Shown here piece after piece: positions 7,734 through 16,107 of a DNA stretch of 64,000 nucleotides. Every line of letters starts with the position of its first letter. Positions within the stretch are counted from its first letter, which is position 1. Made by a program: the position numbers and the translations under genes. The DNA is from Lactobacillus sp. HBUAS51381 (lineage in GTDB: Bacteria; Bacillota; Bacilli; Lactobacillales; Lactobacillaceae). The stretch lies in contig NZ_JAAVSC010000013.1 of assembly GCF_012641095.1 (NCBI RefSeq), positions 1 through 64,000 of the forward strand, given 5' to 3'. A model generated the notes under the pieces. It did not search any database. It was not told where the DNA came from and worked only from the letters and a program-made list of their open reading frames with translations.

Positions 7734-8291
7734 ATGAAAGATCTAAATTATTATATGGGATTAGATTATTCTTTTGTTATTACTCCAATTACTGAAGATG
7801 ATGGAGAAAAGTATTTCCAGCTATCGATTCCCGATTTACCTGGTTTTAAAATTTATGAAAATACTGAAGAGGAGCTTAGAAAAAGTCTTGACGATGCCAA
7901 AAGCGCTTGGTTTTTAGCGAATATTGAAGCACATGAATCTATTCCAGAACCTAAAAGAGAGCAAGAATTTTCGGGCAGAGTTACCTTACGTATGTCGAAA
8001 AGCTTGCATGCCCAGTTGGATTTTCAAGCGAAGCGAGAAGACGTTAGTCTAAATGCTTATATCAATGAGTTGTTGGAATCCAGAAGCGAACGGGTATCAG
8101 TTACTAGTTATTTAGAGTCAAGAATCAAAGGACTGTTCAAGACGTCACGTAAACTCAGTAGTCAAACAAATATATATAATATATACAGTATTGGAGTTGG
8201 ACAAGCGCAAGATGACAAAGATTCGAATATCAAATCGGTTGATACAACACAGTTACCTAAACTGTTACAGGGAGGGATAACAAGTGTCTGA
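7734..8291 (+). CDS. hicB: HicB-family antitoxin with a long C-terminal extension
   Basis: Residues 10-66 form the HicB partial RNase H-like fold (YSFVITPI, YFQLSIPDLPGF, EEELRKSLDDAK). Residues 80-117 are a ribbon-helix-helix DNA-binding domain (SGRVTLRMSKSLHAQ, SLNAYINELLES). After that comes an unusual tail of about 68 residues with an aromatic/hydrophobic patch (IYNIYSIGVG). Ordinary HicB proteins end soon after the RHH. In toxin-antitoxin-chaperone systems the antitoxin carries such an extra C-terminal chaperone-addiction segment, and the next gene encodes a SecB-like protein, so the tail is inferred to have that role. GGAGGATAA at 7719-7727 gives the ATG at 7734. Confidence 0.75.
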   Translation: MKDLNYYMGLDYSFVITPITEDDGEKYFQLSIPDLPGFKIYENTEEELRKSLDDAKSAWFLANIEAHESIPEPKREQEFSGRVTLRMSKSLHAQLDFQAKREDVSLNAYINELLESRSERVSVTSYLESRIKGLFKTSRKLSSQTNIYNIYSIGVGQAQDDKDSNIKSVDTTQLPKLLQGGITSV

Positions 8292-8721
8292 TATGAGTGA
8301 TGAAATTGGCGTTGTTCAGGTGAGACTAGAAAGTCTAAACTTTGAAGTAACTGGTTCGAATACTGAGCAAGTCCCAGAAAAGAATGTTAATAAAAGCGAT
8401 GCTATCAAGATTAATAAGCTTGAAGATATTACGGAAGAAAATAAAATATATATTCGAGCCTCGCTTCCTATTAAAAATCAAGAAAATGGTTATAAGATAT
8501 CAACGGTAATTTCCGGAATCTTTTTAATTGATGAAAAGTTCGAAGATAAGTTTAAAATGGTGGAACCAGATGAGGATGTTAAAGCGCTTCTTAACAGAAT
8601 TAGCGGGACTTTAACAAATAAATTTATATTAGTGAGCACGCAACTTTCTACTGAAGCGAATAATTATCCGATTATTCCCAATTTGCAGTGGGACAGTTCT
8701 CAGAGTAAAAAGAGATTGTGA
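8284..8721 (+). CDS. SecB-like chaperone of a tripartite toxin-antitoxin system
   Basis: The 145-residue protein has a SecB-like layout: an N-terminal beta-strand region, then NGYKISTVISGIFLI, an acidic loop, VKALLNRISGTLTNKFIL in the position of the SecB long helix, and a C-terminal NNYPIIPNLQW that resembles the SecB PPINF-type end. Lactobacilli usually lack export SecB, so a SecB-like gene directly behind hicAB fits the toxin-antitoxin-chaperone (TAC) arrangement known from mycobacterial HigBA-SecB and reported for HicAB. The GTG start at 8284 follows GGAGGGA and overlaps the hicB stop by 8 nt. Similarity is by pattern only; DUF1149-type proteins are an alternative SecB-like family in Lactobacillales. 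Confidence 0.55.
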   Translation: MSDMSDEIGVVQVRLESLNFEVTGSNTEQVPEKNVNKSDAIKINKLEDITEENKIYIRASLPIKNQENGYKISTVISGIFLIDEKFEDKFKMVEPDEDVKALLNRISGTLTNKFILVSTQLSTEANNYPIIPNLQWDSSQSKKRL

Positions 8722-8854
8722 GCTAATACTTTCTGAACGCTGTCTAAATGTTAAAACTCATTTTAAAGATTAAATCCAATATATTTTGAGTTATATGCCA
8801 GGTTAGGTGTGCCGCATCATGCAGGCAATCTAACGTGGTATTTTTGGTACAACG

Positions 8855-8893
8855 TCAAAAGTGACGCTCCCAACCACAGAGCGTCACTCAAAA
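8855..8893 (-). terminator. Terminator of the phosphatase gene
   Basis: Perfect 10-bp stem AGTGACGCTC / GAGCGTCACT (8860-8869 with 8879-8888), followed by TTTTGACG on the minus strand. Confidence 0.85.
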
Positions 8894-8897
8894 CGAT

Positions 8898-10214
8898 CTA
8901 TTTAACCTTAACCATATGTTGCTTCATCACCCAGGCTTTATGTCCGGCGCGATCCTTAATCTGATAGTGATAAGTGATCTTGCTCTTAGTCTTCACCTTA
9001 GCGAGCTTGACTAATTGCCACTTTTTCACCGACTTCTTTGGGGCTTTACGTAAGACCTTGTTGAGGTAAACATCCTTGAAGAGCTTCTTGTTTCCCTTCA
9101 CTCGGTAAGTGAATTTGGTGTGGAGTTTCTTCATCGAAACAACCTTAGCTTTGGGCTTCTTGTGAGGCTTAGAAGCTTGGGGCTTATTAGGTTTGCTTGG
9201 TTTATTGGGTTTCGTTGGCTTGTTCGGTTTTGCCGGTTGTTCAGGCTGAGCCGGTTCTGGTGCTGGGGCACTTGGCGCTACCGGCGCAGCGGGGTAAGTT
9301 GGCGTGGACGTGCTGGCTCCCGGGTAGGGTGTTTGTTTACCATCGGTTGAGACCAGGTATTTTGCCCGCAGTTGTTCCTGTTGGGCTGGAGAGAATTCCA
9401 GCAGTTCCGTGATGTACTTTTCCATGGAGCCGTAGCGTGCGAAGATTTCACGATAGTATTCCATCAGCCATGCGCGATCCACGAAGCGGCCGGTCTGGTT
9501 GGACTGTAGATAATCCTTGATAATCGTCTGCCGATCCATGCCCAGAATTGACATGATCAGGACGGTCGCAATCCCGGTCCGGTCCTTACCGGAGCTACAG
9601 TGGTAGAGCGTGGCGTTCGGGTTCGTCAGCATCATATTTAAGAATTGATGATAGCCCTTTACCGCGAAATAGCCGAATTCCAATTGCCAGTTGTAGAATT
9701 CACCGTCACCCTTGCCGTTCGTATCGGCGAGGGAACCCAACACAGAGATACTGGTGAGCGTTGCCCCAGGGATAGTTTTGTCCGGTTGCTTCGCTTGTTG
9801 ACCCGGCGTCCGGAAGTCCACGATGGATGTGACGTGATGATCCTGAGCCAATTTAGTGGCATCGGCGTCGGTCAATTTACTGAGATTGTCGGAACGGAGA
9901 ATCCGGTTTTGGCGAATCTGCCATTTACCATCGGCAGTCTGGTAACCCTCGATGTCGCGGGTATTCTGGGTGCCTTCAAGAGAAATTAGCTTGTCTTTAA
10001 CATCCCCGTACTGCGCGATTTGGTCGGCTATGTATTGGGGATATTCTGGTGAGCCCGGCTTGGGTTGTTTGGCTGGTGCGGCGGCCACTTGGGTTATGGG
10101 GGCCGTGTCAGCGGTTGCGGTCGTTGCTGCTAAGGCACTGGAAGCTCCCAAGTTACCCAATGAAAGAGCCACCCAGGCGAGGCTTAGTGTTTTGACGATC
10201 GTTGCACGTTTCAT
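8898..10214 (-). CDS. Secreted tyrosine/dual-specificity protein phosphatase
   Basis: The 438-residue protein has a Sec signal peptide (MKRATIVKTL..GNLGASSALAA). It carries a Y_phosphatase3 domain with the P-loop HCSSGKDRTG (Cys as nucleophile, Arg as phosphate binder), a general-acid region around DFRTPGQQAKQPD, and LRSDNLSKLT upstream. This is the LipA/LipB-type phosphatase of Gram-positive surfaces, which removes phosphate from proteins or phosphoinositides. The C-terminal ~130 residues are a Pro/Lys-rich linker (NKPTKPNKPSKPNKP repeats) and a basic domain with ITYHYQIKDRAGHKAWV, resembling the cell-wall-binding end of lactobacillar surface proteins. The start follows AGGAGGA. A TATACT -10 box lies about 45 bp upstream on the minus strand. 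Confidence 0.85.
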   Translation of the reverse strand: MKRATIVKTLSLAWVALSLGNLGASSALAATTATADTAPITQVAAAPAKQPKPGSPEYPQYIADQIAQYGDVKDKLISLEGTQNTRDIEGYQTADGKWQIRQNRILRSDNLSKLTDADATKLAQDHHVTSIVDFRTPGQQAKQPDKTIPGATLTSISVLGSLADTNGKGDGEFYNWQLEFGYFAVKGYHQFLNMMLTNPNATLYHCSSGKDRTGIATVLIMSILGMDRQTIIKDYLQSNQTGRFVDRAWLMEYYREIFARYGSMEKYITELLEFSPAQQEQLRAKYLVSTDGKQTPYPGASTSTPTYPAAPVAPSAPAPEPAQPEQPAKPNKPTKPNKPSKPNKPQASKPHKKPKAKVVSMKKLHTKFTYRVKGNKKLFKDVYLNKVLRKAPKKSVKKWQLVKLAKVKTKSKITYHYQIKDRAGHKAWVMKQHMVKVK

Positions 10215-10507
10215 GTGAATCCTCCTGTTAAGTTGTTTTTCTTGATTACGAGAACGAAGTATAGCAGGGGGATGTTACGAAAGTGTATGGTTATTGTATG
10301 AAGTTGGTAAATATGATATACGGTATAAAATAGTTATAGGCAATACATGATTAGTGACGATGTCTATAGATATATTAATAATGTGCCGTGGGGTGGCGTG
10401 ACATCGTTAAGGATTGACGACACCGTACCAATGGGAAGGATTCTTCAGCATCGACCAAGCTGAGCACCGGCAACACGGGTTCAAATTATGTGATTTCATT
10501 AAAATAA

Positions 10508-10521
10508 AGAAAGCGCTTGCA
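10508..10521 (+). promoter_or_regulatory. cre (CcpA) site upstream of the lacI-fucI locus
   Basis: AGAAAGCGCTTGCA matches the cre consensus TGNAANCGNTNNCA at every fixed base except the first. TATAGT, a likely -10 box, follows about 25 bp later. Carbon catabolite control of the sugar locus is inferred. Confidence 0.6.
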
Positions 10522-10567
10522 TTTTTAAAAATATCTGTTATAGTAAAGACGTGGTCAGGTAGATCAT

Positions 10568-10588
10568 AAAAATGAAACGTTTTATTTT
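10568..10588 (+). promoter_or_regulatory. LacI-type operator O1
   Basis: AAAATGAAACGTTTTATTTTT is a near-palindrome centred on ACGT, almost identical to the perfect operator O2 before fucI. It precedes the regulator gene by 15 bp, suggesting autoregulation. Confidence 0.65.
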
Positions 10589-10602
10589 TGAAAGGCATAC
10601 AG

Positions 10603-11613
10603 ATGACAATGAAGAATTCGACTTTAAAAGATATCGCGGAGTACACGCACCTATCAATTGGGACGGTCTCGAAGTACATAAATGGAGGAAGTGTTAAGTC
10701 TGCTAATCAAGAAATTTTAGACGAAGCAATTCGCCAATTGGATTACCATGTTAATACGATGGCGCGGAGCTTGAAGACAAAAAAATCTAAGACAATTGGG
10801 ATTTTGACGCCCGCTTTGGATGATTATTTCTGTACGAATTTGGTTGAGCATATTGAGCGAACCTTATACCGTTATGGTTATAGCCTGATCGTTTGTGGTT
10901 ACCACAATGATCCGGATCTGATTCCTAGCAAGTTTCAGTTCTTAGCCAGTCGGATGGTGGATGGGATGATCGTGATTCCAGGGTCCAGTAATGACGACTA
11001 TGCAAAGTTACTGGCAAATAAGCAGATGCCGATTGTTTTAGTCGATAGAACGATTGATCACCTGAAGTGTGATACCGTCATTATTGATAGTTTTGCAATT
11101 TCTCACCAGGTAACAGATTATCTACTGAAACAACGACACGAGAAAATTGGCATTATTTTAGGGCCGGATACGCTGAGCACATCGACCGACCGTAAACGCG
11201 GATTTATACAAGCTATGACAGAACATCAGGTTACGGTCAATCCTGCTTACGTACGAACTGGAGACTACTCCTTGGAGCATGGCTATGAAGCCACGAAGCA
11301 ACTACTAGCTTTACCCGATCGTCCGACAGCCATATTTGCGACTAACTTTGATATCACGTTAGGCGTAATCAGGGCACTTAAGGAATTAAAACTATCGTTT
11401 CCAGAAGACGTCTCGATCGTCGGTTTCGACAATCTTCTGTTTTCCACATTATTTAGCCCTAGCTTGACGATTGTTGAACAACCGCTCAAGGAGATTAGTG
11501 ATGCCGTTGCGCAATGTCTGTTACAACGGTTACGAGGTCAAGGTGCGACTCAGCCCAAGTTGGTCAAATTACAAGCTTCATTAGTGATTGGTGAGTCCGT
11601 CAAAAAAAATTAA
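10603..11613 (+). CDS. LacI/GalR-family transcriptional repressor
   Basis: The 336-residue protein has an N-terminal LacI helix-turn-helix (TLKDIAEYTHLSIGTVSKYINGG) and hinge helix, then a periplasmic-binding-protein-like effector domain (KTIGILTPALDDYFC, VDGMIVIPGSS, MPIVLVDRTID, VSIVGFDNLLFSTLFSPSLT, VEQP). The frame is open from 10588, but ATG 10603 is preferred because AAAGG lies 8 nt upstream. It is flanked by two matching palindromic operators, one before itself and one before fucI, so it probably controls both. The effector is likely the sugar or its phosphate handled by the downstream genes. Confidence 0.85.
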   Translation: MTMKNSTLKDIAEYTHLSIGTVSKYINGGSVKSANQEILDEAIRQLDYHVNTMARSLKTKKSKTIGILTPALDDYFCTNLVEHIERTLYRYGYSLIVCGYHNDPDLIPSKFQFLASRMVDGMIVIPGSSNDDYAKLLANKQMPIVLVDRTIDHLKCDTVIIDSFAISHQVTDYLLKQRHEKIGIILGPDTLSTSTDRKRGFIQAMTEHQVTVNPAYVRTGDYSLEHGYEATKQLLALPDRPTAIFATNFDITLGVIRALKELKLSFPEDVSIVGFDNLLFSTLFSPSLTIVEQPLKEISDAVAQCLLQRLRGQGATQPKLVKLQASLVIGESVKKN

Positions 11614-11622
11614 AAAATTTTT

Positions 11623-11651
11623 TTGACACATAAATGAAACGTTTCATTTTT
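11623..11651 (+). promoter_or_regulatory. fucI promoter with perfect operator O2
   Basis: TTGACA (11623-11628) is the -35 box. An 18-bp perfect palindrome AAATGAAAC/GTTTCATTT (11632-11649) fills the spacer and -10 area, so repressor binding would exclude RNA polymerase. Confidence 0.7.
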
Positions 11652-11679
11652 AAAAATATCAAAAGGAGTGAATGACACA

Positions 11680-13473
11680 ATGTATGATAAATTAGTTGGT
11701 CAGTTACCGAAGATTGGAATTCGTCCCATCATTGATGGTCGCCGGTTCGGTATTCGCGAATCACTGGAAGAGAAGACAATGGCAATGGCGACCACAGTTA
11801 AAAATTTCTTGGAGAGTAATTTGAGATATCCTAACGGTCAACCGGTGCAGTGCATCATTGCCGATACGACAATTGGGGGAGTTGCTGAAGCTGCTCAATG
11901 TGAGGATAAGTTTAAAACTCAAAATGTTGGTTTATCCATCAGTGTTACACCGTGTTGGGATTACGGCTATGAGACGATTGACATGACGCCTGGTCGGCCC
12001 AAAGCCATTTGGGGATTCAATGGGAGTGAACGGCCCGGTGCTGTCTACTTAGCTGCAGCGAAAGCGGCTCATGATCAATTGGGCATCAATGTTTTCCCTA
12101 TTTATGGTCAAAACGTTCAGGAGCTTGATGACAACACAATTCCTGAAGACGTTCAACGTAAACTTAAGCTGTTCACTAAAGCTGGTCTGGCAGTGGCCTT
12201 GATGAAGGACAAATCTTACCTACAAATGGGAAGCATCGCCATGGGGATTGGGGGGTCCGATGTAAACACGAAGTTCTTGACCGACTACTTAGGCATGCGG
12301 CTAGAATCCATTGATATGAGTGAATTTATTCGGCGGATTGATGAGGGCATCTATGATCATACCGAGTATGATAAGGCCTTTAAATGGGTTAAACAAAACT
12401 GTCCAACTGGATTTGATAAGAACGATGATGCTCACAAGCGAACGCCGGAGCAACAAGCTGCCGACTGGGAATTTGTTATTAAGATGAGCTTGATTGCTAA
12501 GGACTTGATGGTTGGCAACCCTGAATTGGCAAAGCAAAACCATATCGAGGAATCTAATGGGCATAACGCACTGATCGCAGGTTTTCAGGGGCAGCGACAA
12601 TGGACTGACCATTTCCCGAACGGTGATTTTATGGAAGCGTGGCTCAACAGTAGTTTTGATTGGAATGGCCCACGGGAACCTTATCTGGTAGCTACCGAAA
12701 ATGATAGTCTGAATGCTGTTTCAATGATGTTTAACCACTTACTTAGTAATAAAGCGCAGCTCTTTGCGGATGTACGAACGTATTGGAGTCCAGCAAGTGT
12801 CAAACAAGCAACCGGATATGAACTGACCGGCTTAGCTAAGGACGGAATCATTCATTTGAAGAATTCTGGTGCCGCAGCAATTGATTACAGCGGACGTGAA
12901 ATTGAAGAGGGTCAGGCGATTGTCAAGGAGCCTTGGCGGTTAACGGATGAAGATGAAAGCGCTTTATTAGAAGCGACGGAATGGTGCCCAGGGGATACGG
13001 AATATTTCCGCGGTGGTGGTTTTTCTTCTCGGTTTGTGACAGAAGCTAAAATGCCAGTGACAATGACGCGGTTGAATTTGGTTGCAGGAGTAGGACCAAC
13101 CCTGCAATTCATGGAAGGATACACGGTGGCTCTTCCAGATGACGTGACGCAACAGTTAGATAACCGTACCGATCCTAATTGGCCGACAACCTGGTTTGCA
13201 CCACGTTTGACGGGACATGGGGCCTTCACAAGTGTCTATGACACCATGAATAACTGGGGGTCGAATCATGGGGCAATCTCGTATGGCCATATTGGTGAAG
13301 AACTGATTACGTTAGCGGCTATGCTGAGAATTCCAGTGATTATGCATAATTTGACAGATCAACAGCTTTTCCGGCCGAGTGCTTGGAATAATTTTGGAAC
13401 GAACAATCGAGAATCGGCTGATGTGTTAGCTTGCCAGGCATTTGGCGCTCTATACAGCAAGCTGGGTCACTAG
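11680..13473 (+). CDS. fucI: L-fucose isomerase family (L-fucose / D-arabinose isomerase)
   Basis: The 597-residue product matches FucI over its whole length (family ~590): [20 protein letters not shown] at the N-terminus, [38 protein letters not shown], and a C-terminal [22 protein letters not shown]. These hold the Mn-binding Glu/Asp/His region. FucI converts L-fucose to L-fuculose and also D-arabinose to D-ribulose. GTG 11668 abuts the AAGGAG ribosome site, so ATG 11680 is taken. It is the first gene of an operon with an MFS transporter and a GH172 hydrolase. No fuculokinase or aldolase is adjacent, so the D-arabinose reading is as plausible as fucose. Confidence 0.85.
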   Translation: MYDKLVGQLPKIGIRPIIDGRRFGIRESLEEKTMAMATTVKNFLESNLRYPNGQPVQCIIADTTIGGVAEAAQCEDKFKTQNVGLSISVTPCWDYGYETIDMTPGRPKAIWGFNGSERPGAVYLAAAKAAHDQLGINVFPIYGQNVQELDDNTIPEDVQRKLKLFTKAGLAVALMKDKSYLQMGSIAMGIGGSDVNTKFLTDYLGMRLESIDMSEFIRRIDEGIYDHTEYDKAFKWVKQNCPTGFDKNDDAHKRTPEQQAADWEFVIKMSLIAKDLMVGNPELAKQNHIEESNGHNALIAGFQGQRQWTDHFPNGDFMEAWLNSSFDWNGPREPYLVATENDSLNAVSMMFNHLLSNKAQLFADVRTYWSPASVKQATGYELTGLAKDGIIHLKNSGAAAIDYSGREIEEGQAIVKEPWRLTDEDESALLEATEWCPGDTEYFRGGGFSSRFVTEAKMPVTMTRLNLVAGVGPTLQFMEGYTVALPDDVTQQLDNRTDPNWPTTWFAPRLTGHGAFTSVYDTMNNWGSNHGAISYGHIGEELITLAAMLRIPVIMHNLTDQQLFRPSAWNNFGTNNRESADVLACQAFGALYSKLGH

Positions 13474-13491
13474 CCACGGGAGGATTAACTT

Positions 13492-14703
13492 ATGCTTACG
13501 AATCGATTTAGCGGTAGAACGAAGATGATCCTGACGGCCATTGGGGTTTTCCAGATCTACTTTGCTTGTGTAGGGGCCAACGTGATGGATCCAGCCTTGC
13601 AGAACCTGACGGCGGTCTATCCGGGTGTAACACACGAACAAATTGCTTCATTAATCACGATTCCCAACTTAGCTTCGATTCCCGCAGCCATTATTTCCGG
13701 GATTCTGACTGGTCGGCGTTGGAAGTATCGCCAAACATTGAGTATTTCCTTTACGTTGATCATTCTGGGTGGGATTGCACCAATGTTTTTGACGACTTTC
13801 TCCACGGTGATTGTGGCTCGAGTTGTCTTAGGATTTGGATTGGGGCTTCTATTCCCACTGGGGAATGCTCTAATTATTGATTTATTTGCTGGTGAGAAGC
13901 GAGCGTTTATGTTTGGTATCGGGGAAGTTGTCAAAAATTTGTCGATCATTAGCTTGCAAATGCTGGTTGGAATTCTTGTAGGAGTTTCAATCAAAATCAG
14001 TTGGTCGGCTTACTTCGTCTTGTTACTGAGTTTTGGGTTACTTCTGCTCTTCTTACCAGAGCCTAAAGTTAAGCCATTATCAGAACAGCAATCATTGGGC
14101 AAGTCTATTCGAACGGTACCCAAACGACTCTACGTATTTGTCTTGTTCCTGTTGATTTGTGCCATCATGCAGACCGTTTATCAAGTAAATCTGTCAAGTG
14201 TCATCATTACAGAACACCTTGGGAATGCCCAGACGACAGCTCAAGTCCTTTCTACTGCGACCTTTGTGGCGATGTTTGCCGCCTTATCCTTTGGGTTTAT
14301 CAATAAGTTCTTTAAGGATTACACAATTACAGTTTGTACCGGAATTCTCGGTATTGGGACGCTGATGATCTCGATGTCACATACCCTCCCGATGCTGTAT
14401 GCTAGCGCCGTGGTAACAGGACTCGGTATTGGAACCATGCAATCGTCGTTCTACATGAAGACGGCGGCATGTGCGAATAACGAAAATGCTGCGATTGTTT
14501 CGGCCATTCAAAATGTGTTCCAGAGTACTGGAAACTATTTACCCCACTACTTCTTAGGCATGGTGGCCGCGATCTTTGGGACGCAATCATTCCGGGCACC
14601 GATTACAGTTGGCGCGTTTGTCCTAATGGCAGTCGCAATCGGCTTTGGCGTCTTTTATTTCTTCTACCATCAACGAAGTGACGATGCAGATTTAGCGGTT
14701 TGA
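13492..14703 (+). CDS. MFS sugar transporter of the fucI operon
   Basis: The 403-residue protein has about 12 hydrophobic helices and MFS features: GRRWKYRQTL in the loop between helices 2 and 3, and ARVVLGFGLGLLFPLGNALI in helix 4. It starts with ATG after GGGAGGA, 18 bp behind fucI. It likely imports the monosaccharide or oligosaccharide used by its neighbours; the substrate is inferred from context only. Confidence 0.8.
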   Translation: MLTNRFSGRTKMILTAIGVFQIYFACVGANVMDPALQNLTAVYPGVTHEQIASLITIPNLASIPAAIISGILTGRRWKYRQTLSISFTLIILGGIAPMFLTTFSTVIVARVVLGFGLGLLFPLGNALIIDLFAGEKRAFMFGIGEVVKNLSIISLQMLVGILVGVSIKISWSAYFVLLLSFGLLLLFLPEPKVKPLSEQQSLGKSIRTVPKRLYVFVLFLLICAIMQTVYQVNLSSVIITEHLGNAQTTAQVLSTATFVAMFAALSFGFINKFFKDYTITVCTGILGIGTLMISMSHTLPMLYASAVVTGLGIGTMQSSFYMKTAACANNENAAIVSAIQNVFQSTGNYLPHYFLGMVAAIFGTQSFRAPITVGAFVLMAVAIGFGVFYFFYHQRSDDADLAV

Positions 14704-14730
14704 CGTACGCTTAAAGGAGGATATTAAATT

Positions 14731-15816
14731 ATGACAGAATTAGCAAATATTGATCAAAAGCAACCAGGTAAACGTCTTCGGGAATCAAGCTATGACCGGA
14801 GTGGTGGAAATAAGGATTATTTCACATTGGAAGCAGGGAAGACACTAACCGTCTTCGATCACCAAGAGCCGGGTAAGATTAACCATATTTGGATGACAAT
14901 GGTTGGTTTAAGTGGAGATGAAGCTTATCTGTATCGGAAAATTGTTTTACGAATGTATTGGGATGATGAAGAAGAGCCAAGTGTTGAAGCACCAATTGGC
15001 GATTTCTTTGGAATGGGACATGGCATAACGAAAAACTTCGTTTCGGCCCCATTCCAGATGGCACCGGAAGATGGTCAGGCGTTGAATTGTTATTTACCGA
15101 TGCCGTTTAAGAAGGCCCGAATTGAAGTGGAGGATCAAGCCACTTCTGATTTGAAATTTTACTTCTATATCGATTATGTTGCCTTGGATGAAGTAACTAA
15201 TCCGATGCGGTTCCACGCGCAGTGGCATCGGGAACTTACGAAGGATGCTGCCAATGGTAATGAAAAAAACAATGCCGAGTTTGAATTTGGCGGTAAGAAT
15301 CTAGCAGGACAAGATAATTATGTTATTTTAGATGCTAAGGGGTCTGGTCAATATATCGGGACCAATCTGAACATTCATAATCTACGATTTACGCAGAAAT
15401 GGAATTGGTATGGTGAAGGCGATGATATGATCTTCGTTGATGGTGATAAGACGCCAACTTTGAAGGGAACGGGGATGGAAGACTACTTCAATACCTCATG
15501 GTGCCCAACGCAAGAGTATAACTCGCCATATTTCGGCATTATATTAGGCGGTGGCCCTAACTGGAGTGGTAAAGTTACGTACTATCACTATCATATCCAA
15601 GATCCCATCACTTTCGATCAGTCAATTAAGGTCACGATTGAACATGGTCATGCCAATCATCGATCTGATGATTACGCATCAACGGCTTACTGGTATCAAG
15701 ACGAGCCGCATCAAGCTTTTCAACCATTATTGCCGGTTGAGCAACGTTTACCGTTACCAGATGTTATCGAACCTACAGATGCGGAGACTGAACCTTACTT
15801 TAATTATCCGAATTAA
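14731..15816 (+). CDS. GH172 (DUF2961) family glycoside hydrolase
   Basis: The 361-residue protein has the DUF2961 double jelly-roll pattern: GKINHIWMTM, VEAPIGDFFGMGHG, SAPFQMAPEDGQALNCYLPMPF, and GTGMEDYFNTSWC, the conserved stretch that supplies catalytic acids. GH172 enzymes act on furanosides, including D-fructofuranosides and D-arabinofuranosides. No signal peptide is seen, so it probably works in the cytoplasm on an imported oligosaccharide. It is the last gene of the LacI-controlled operon, has a strong AAAGGAGG site and is followed by a terminator. A substrate ending in D-arabinofuranose would link it to the FucI-type isomerase. Confidence 0.8.
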   Translation: MTELANIDQKQPGKRLRESSYDRSGGNKDYFTLEAGKTLTVFDHQEPGKINHIWMTMVGLSGDEAYLYRKIVLRMYWDDEEEPSVEAPIGDFFGMGHGITKNFVSAPFQMAPEDGQALNCYLPMPFKKARIEVEDQATSDLKFYFYIDYVALDEVTNPMRFHAQWHRELTKDAANGNEKNNAEFEFGGKNLAGQDNYVILDAKGSGQYIGTNLNIHNLRFTQKWNWYGEGDDMIFVDGDKTPTLKGTGMEDYFNTSWCPTQEYNSPYFGIILGGGPNWSGKVTYYHYHIQDPITFDQSIKVTIEHGHANHRSDDYASTAYWYQDEPHQAFQPLLPVEQRLPLPDVIEPTDAETEPYFNYPN

Positions 15817-15829
15817 TTGAATAACAGTG

Positions 15830-15867
15830 AAGAGTGGTACTTGTCAGTGAGCGGTACCACTTTTTCG
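15830..15867 (+). terminator. Terminator of the fucI operon
   Basis: AGTGGTAC / GTACCACT stem with a 12-nt loop, followed by TTTTTCG. Confidence 0.85.
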
Positions 15868-15899
15868 TTTGGTTGCGGGTCGTGAAAAGTTTTAGTTCA

Positions 15900-15952
15900 A
15901 AACGATAGTTCTAGGGAATCGGTAACTACCATGTTATGCTGAAACAGCATAA
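15900..15952 (+). repeat. Dispersed ~53-nt intergenic repeat, copy B
   Basis: AAACGATAGTnCTAGG, 15 variable bases, ATGTTATGCTG, and AGCATAA, matching copy A at 7234-7287. The hairpin loop is one base shorter. It sits upstream of the ATPase/nuclease-like pair. Confidence 0.6.
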
Positions 15953-16107
15953 CTGAAAGAAATGGTGACTATCCTAATTAATATGAGCTGAGTGATTATG
16001 ATTGCTAGTAGCGTTACAGAACTGATAGGGGATTAATGGTATACTTGAACTCAAATAAACGTTTCAACTTTTGAATCAATCACCATGGTGAGTGAGGGGC
16101 AAAGCAC

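Noticed and set aside
10440-10500. tRNA-like GGGTTCAAAT string
   Set aside because: No acceptor stem, anticodon arm or D arm can be built around it.
11632-11649. cre site for CcpA
   Set aside because: The palindrome is 2 bp too short in its core for the cre consensus and is duplicated before the lacI gene, so it fits the local LacI operator.
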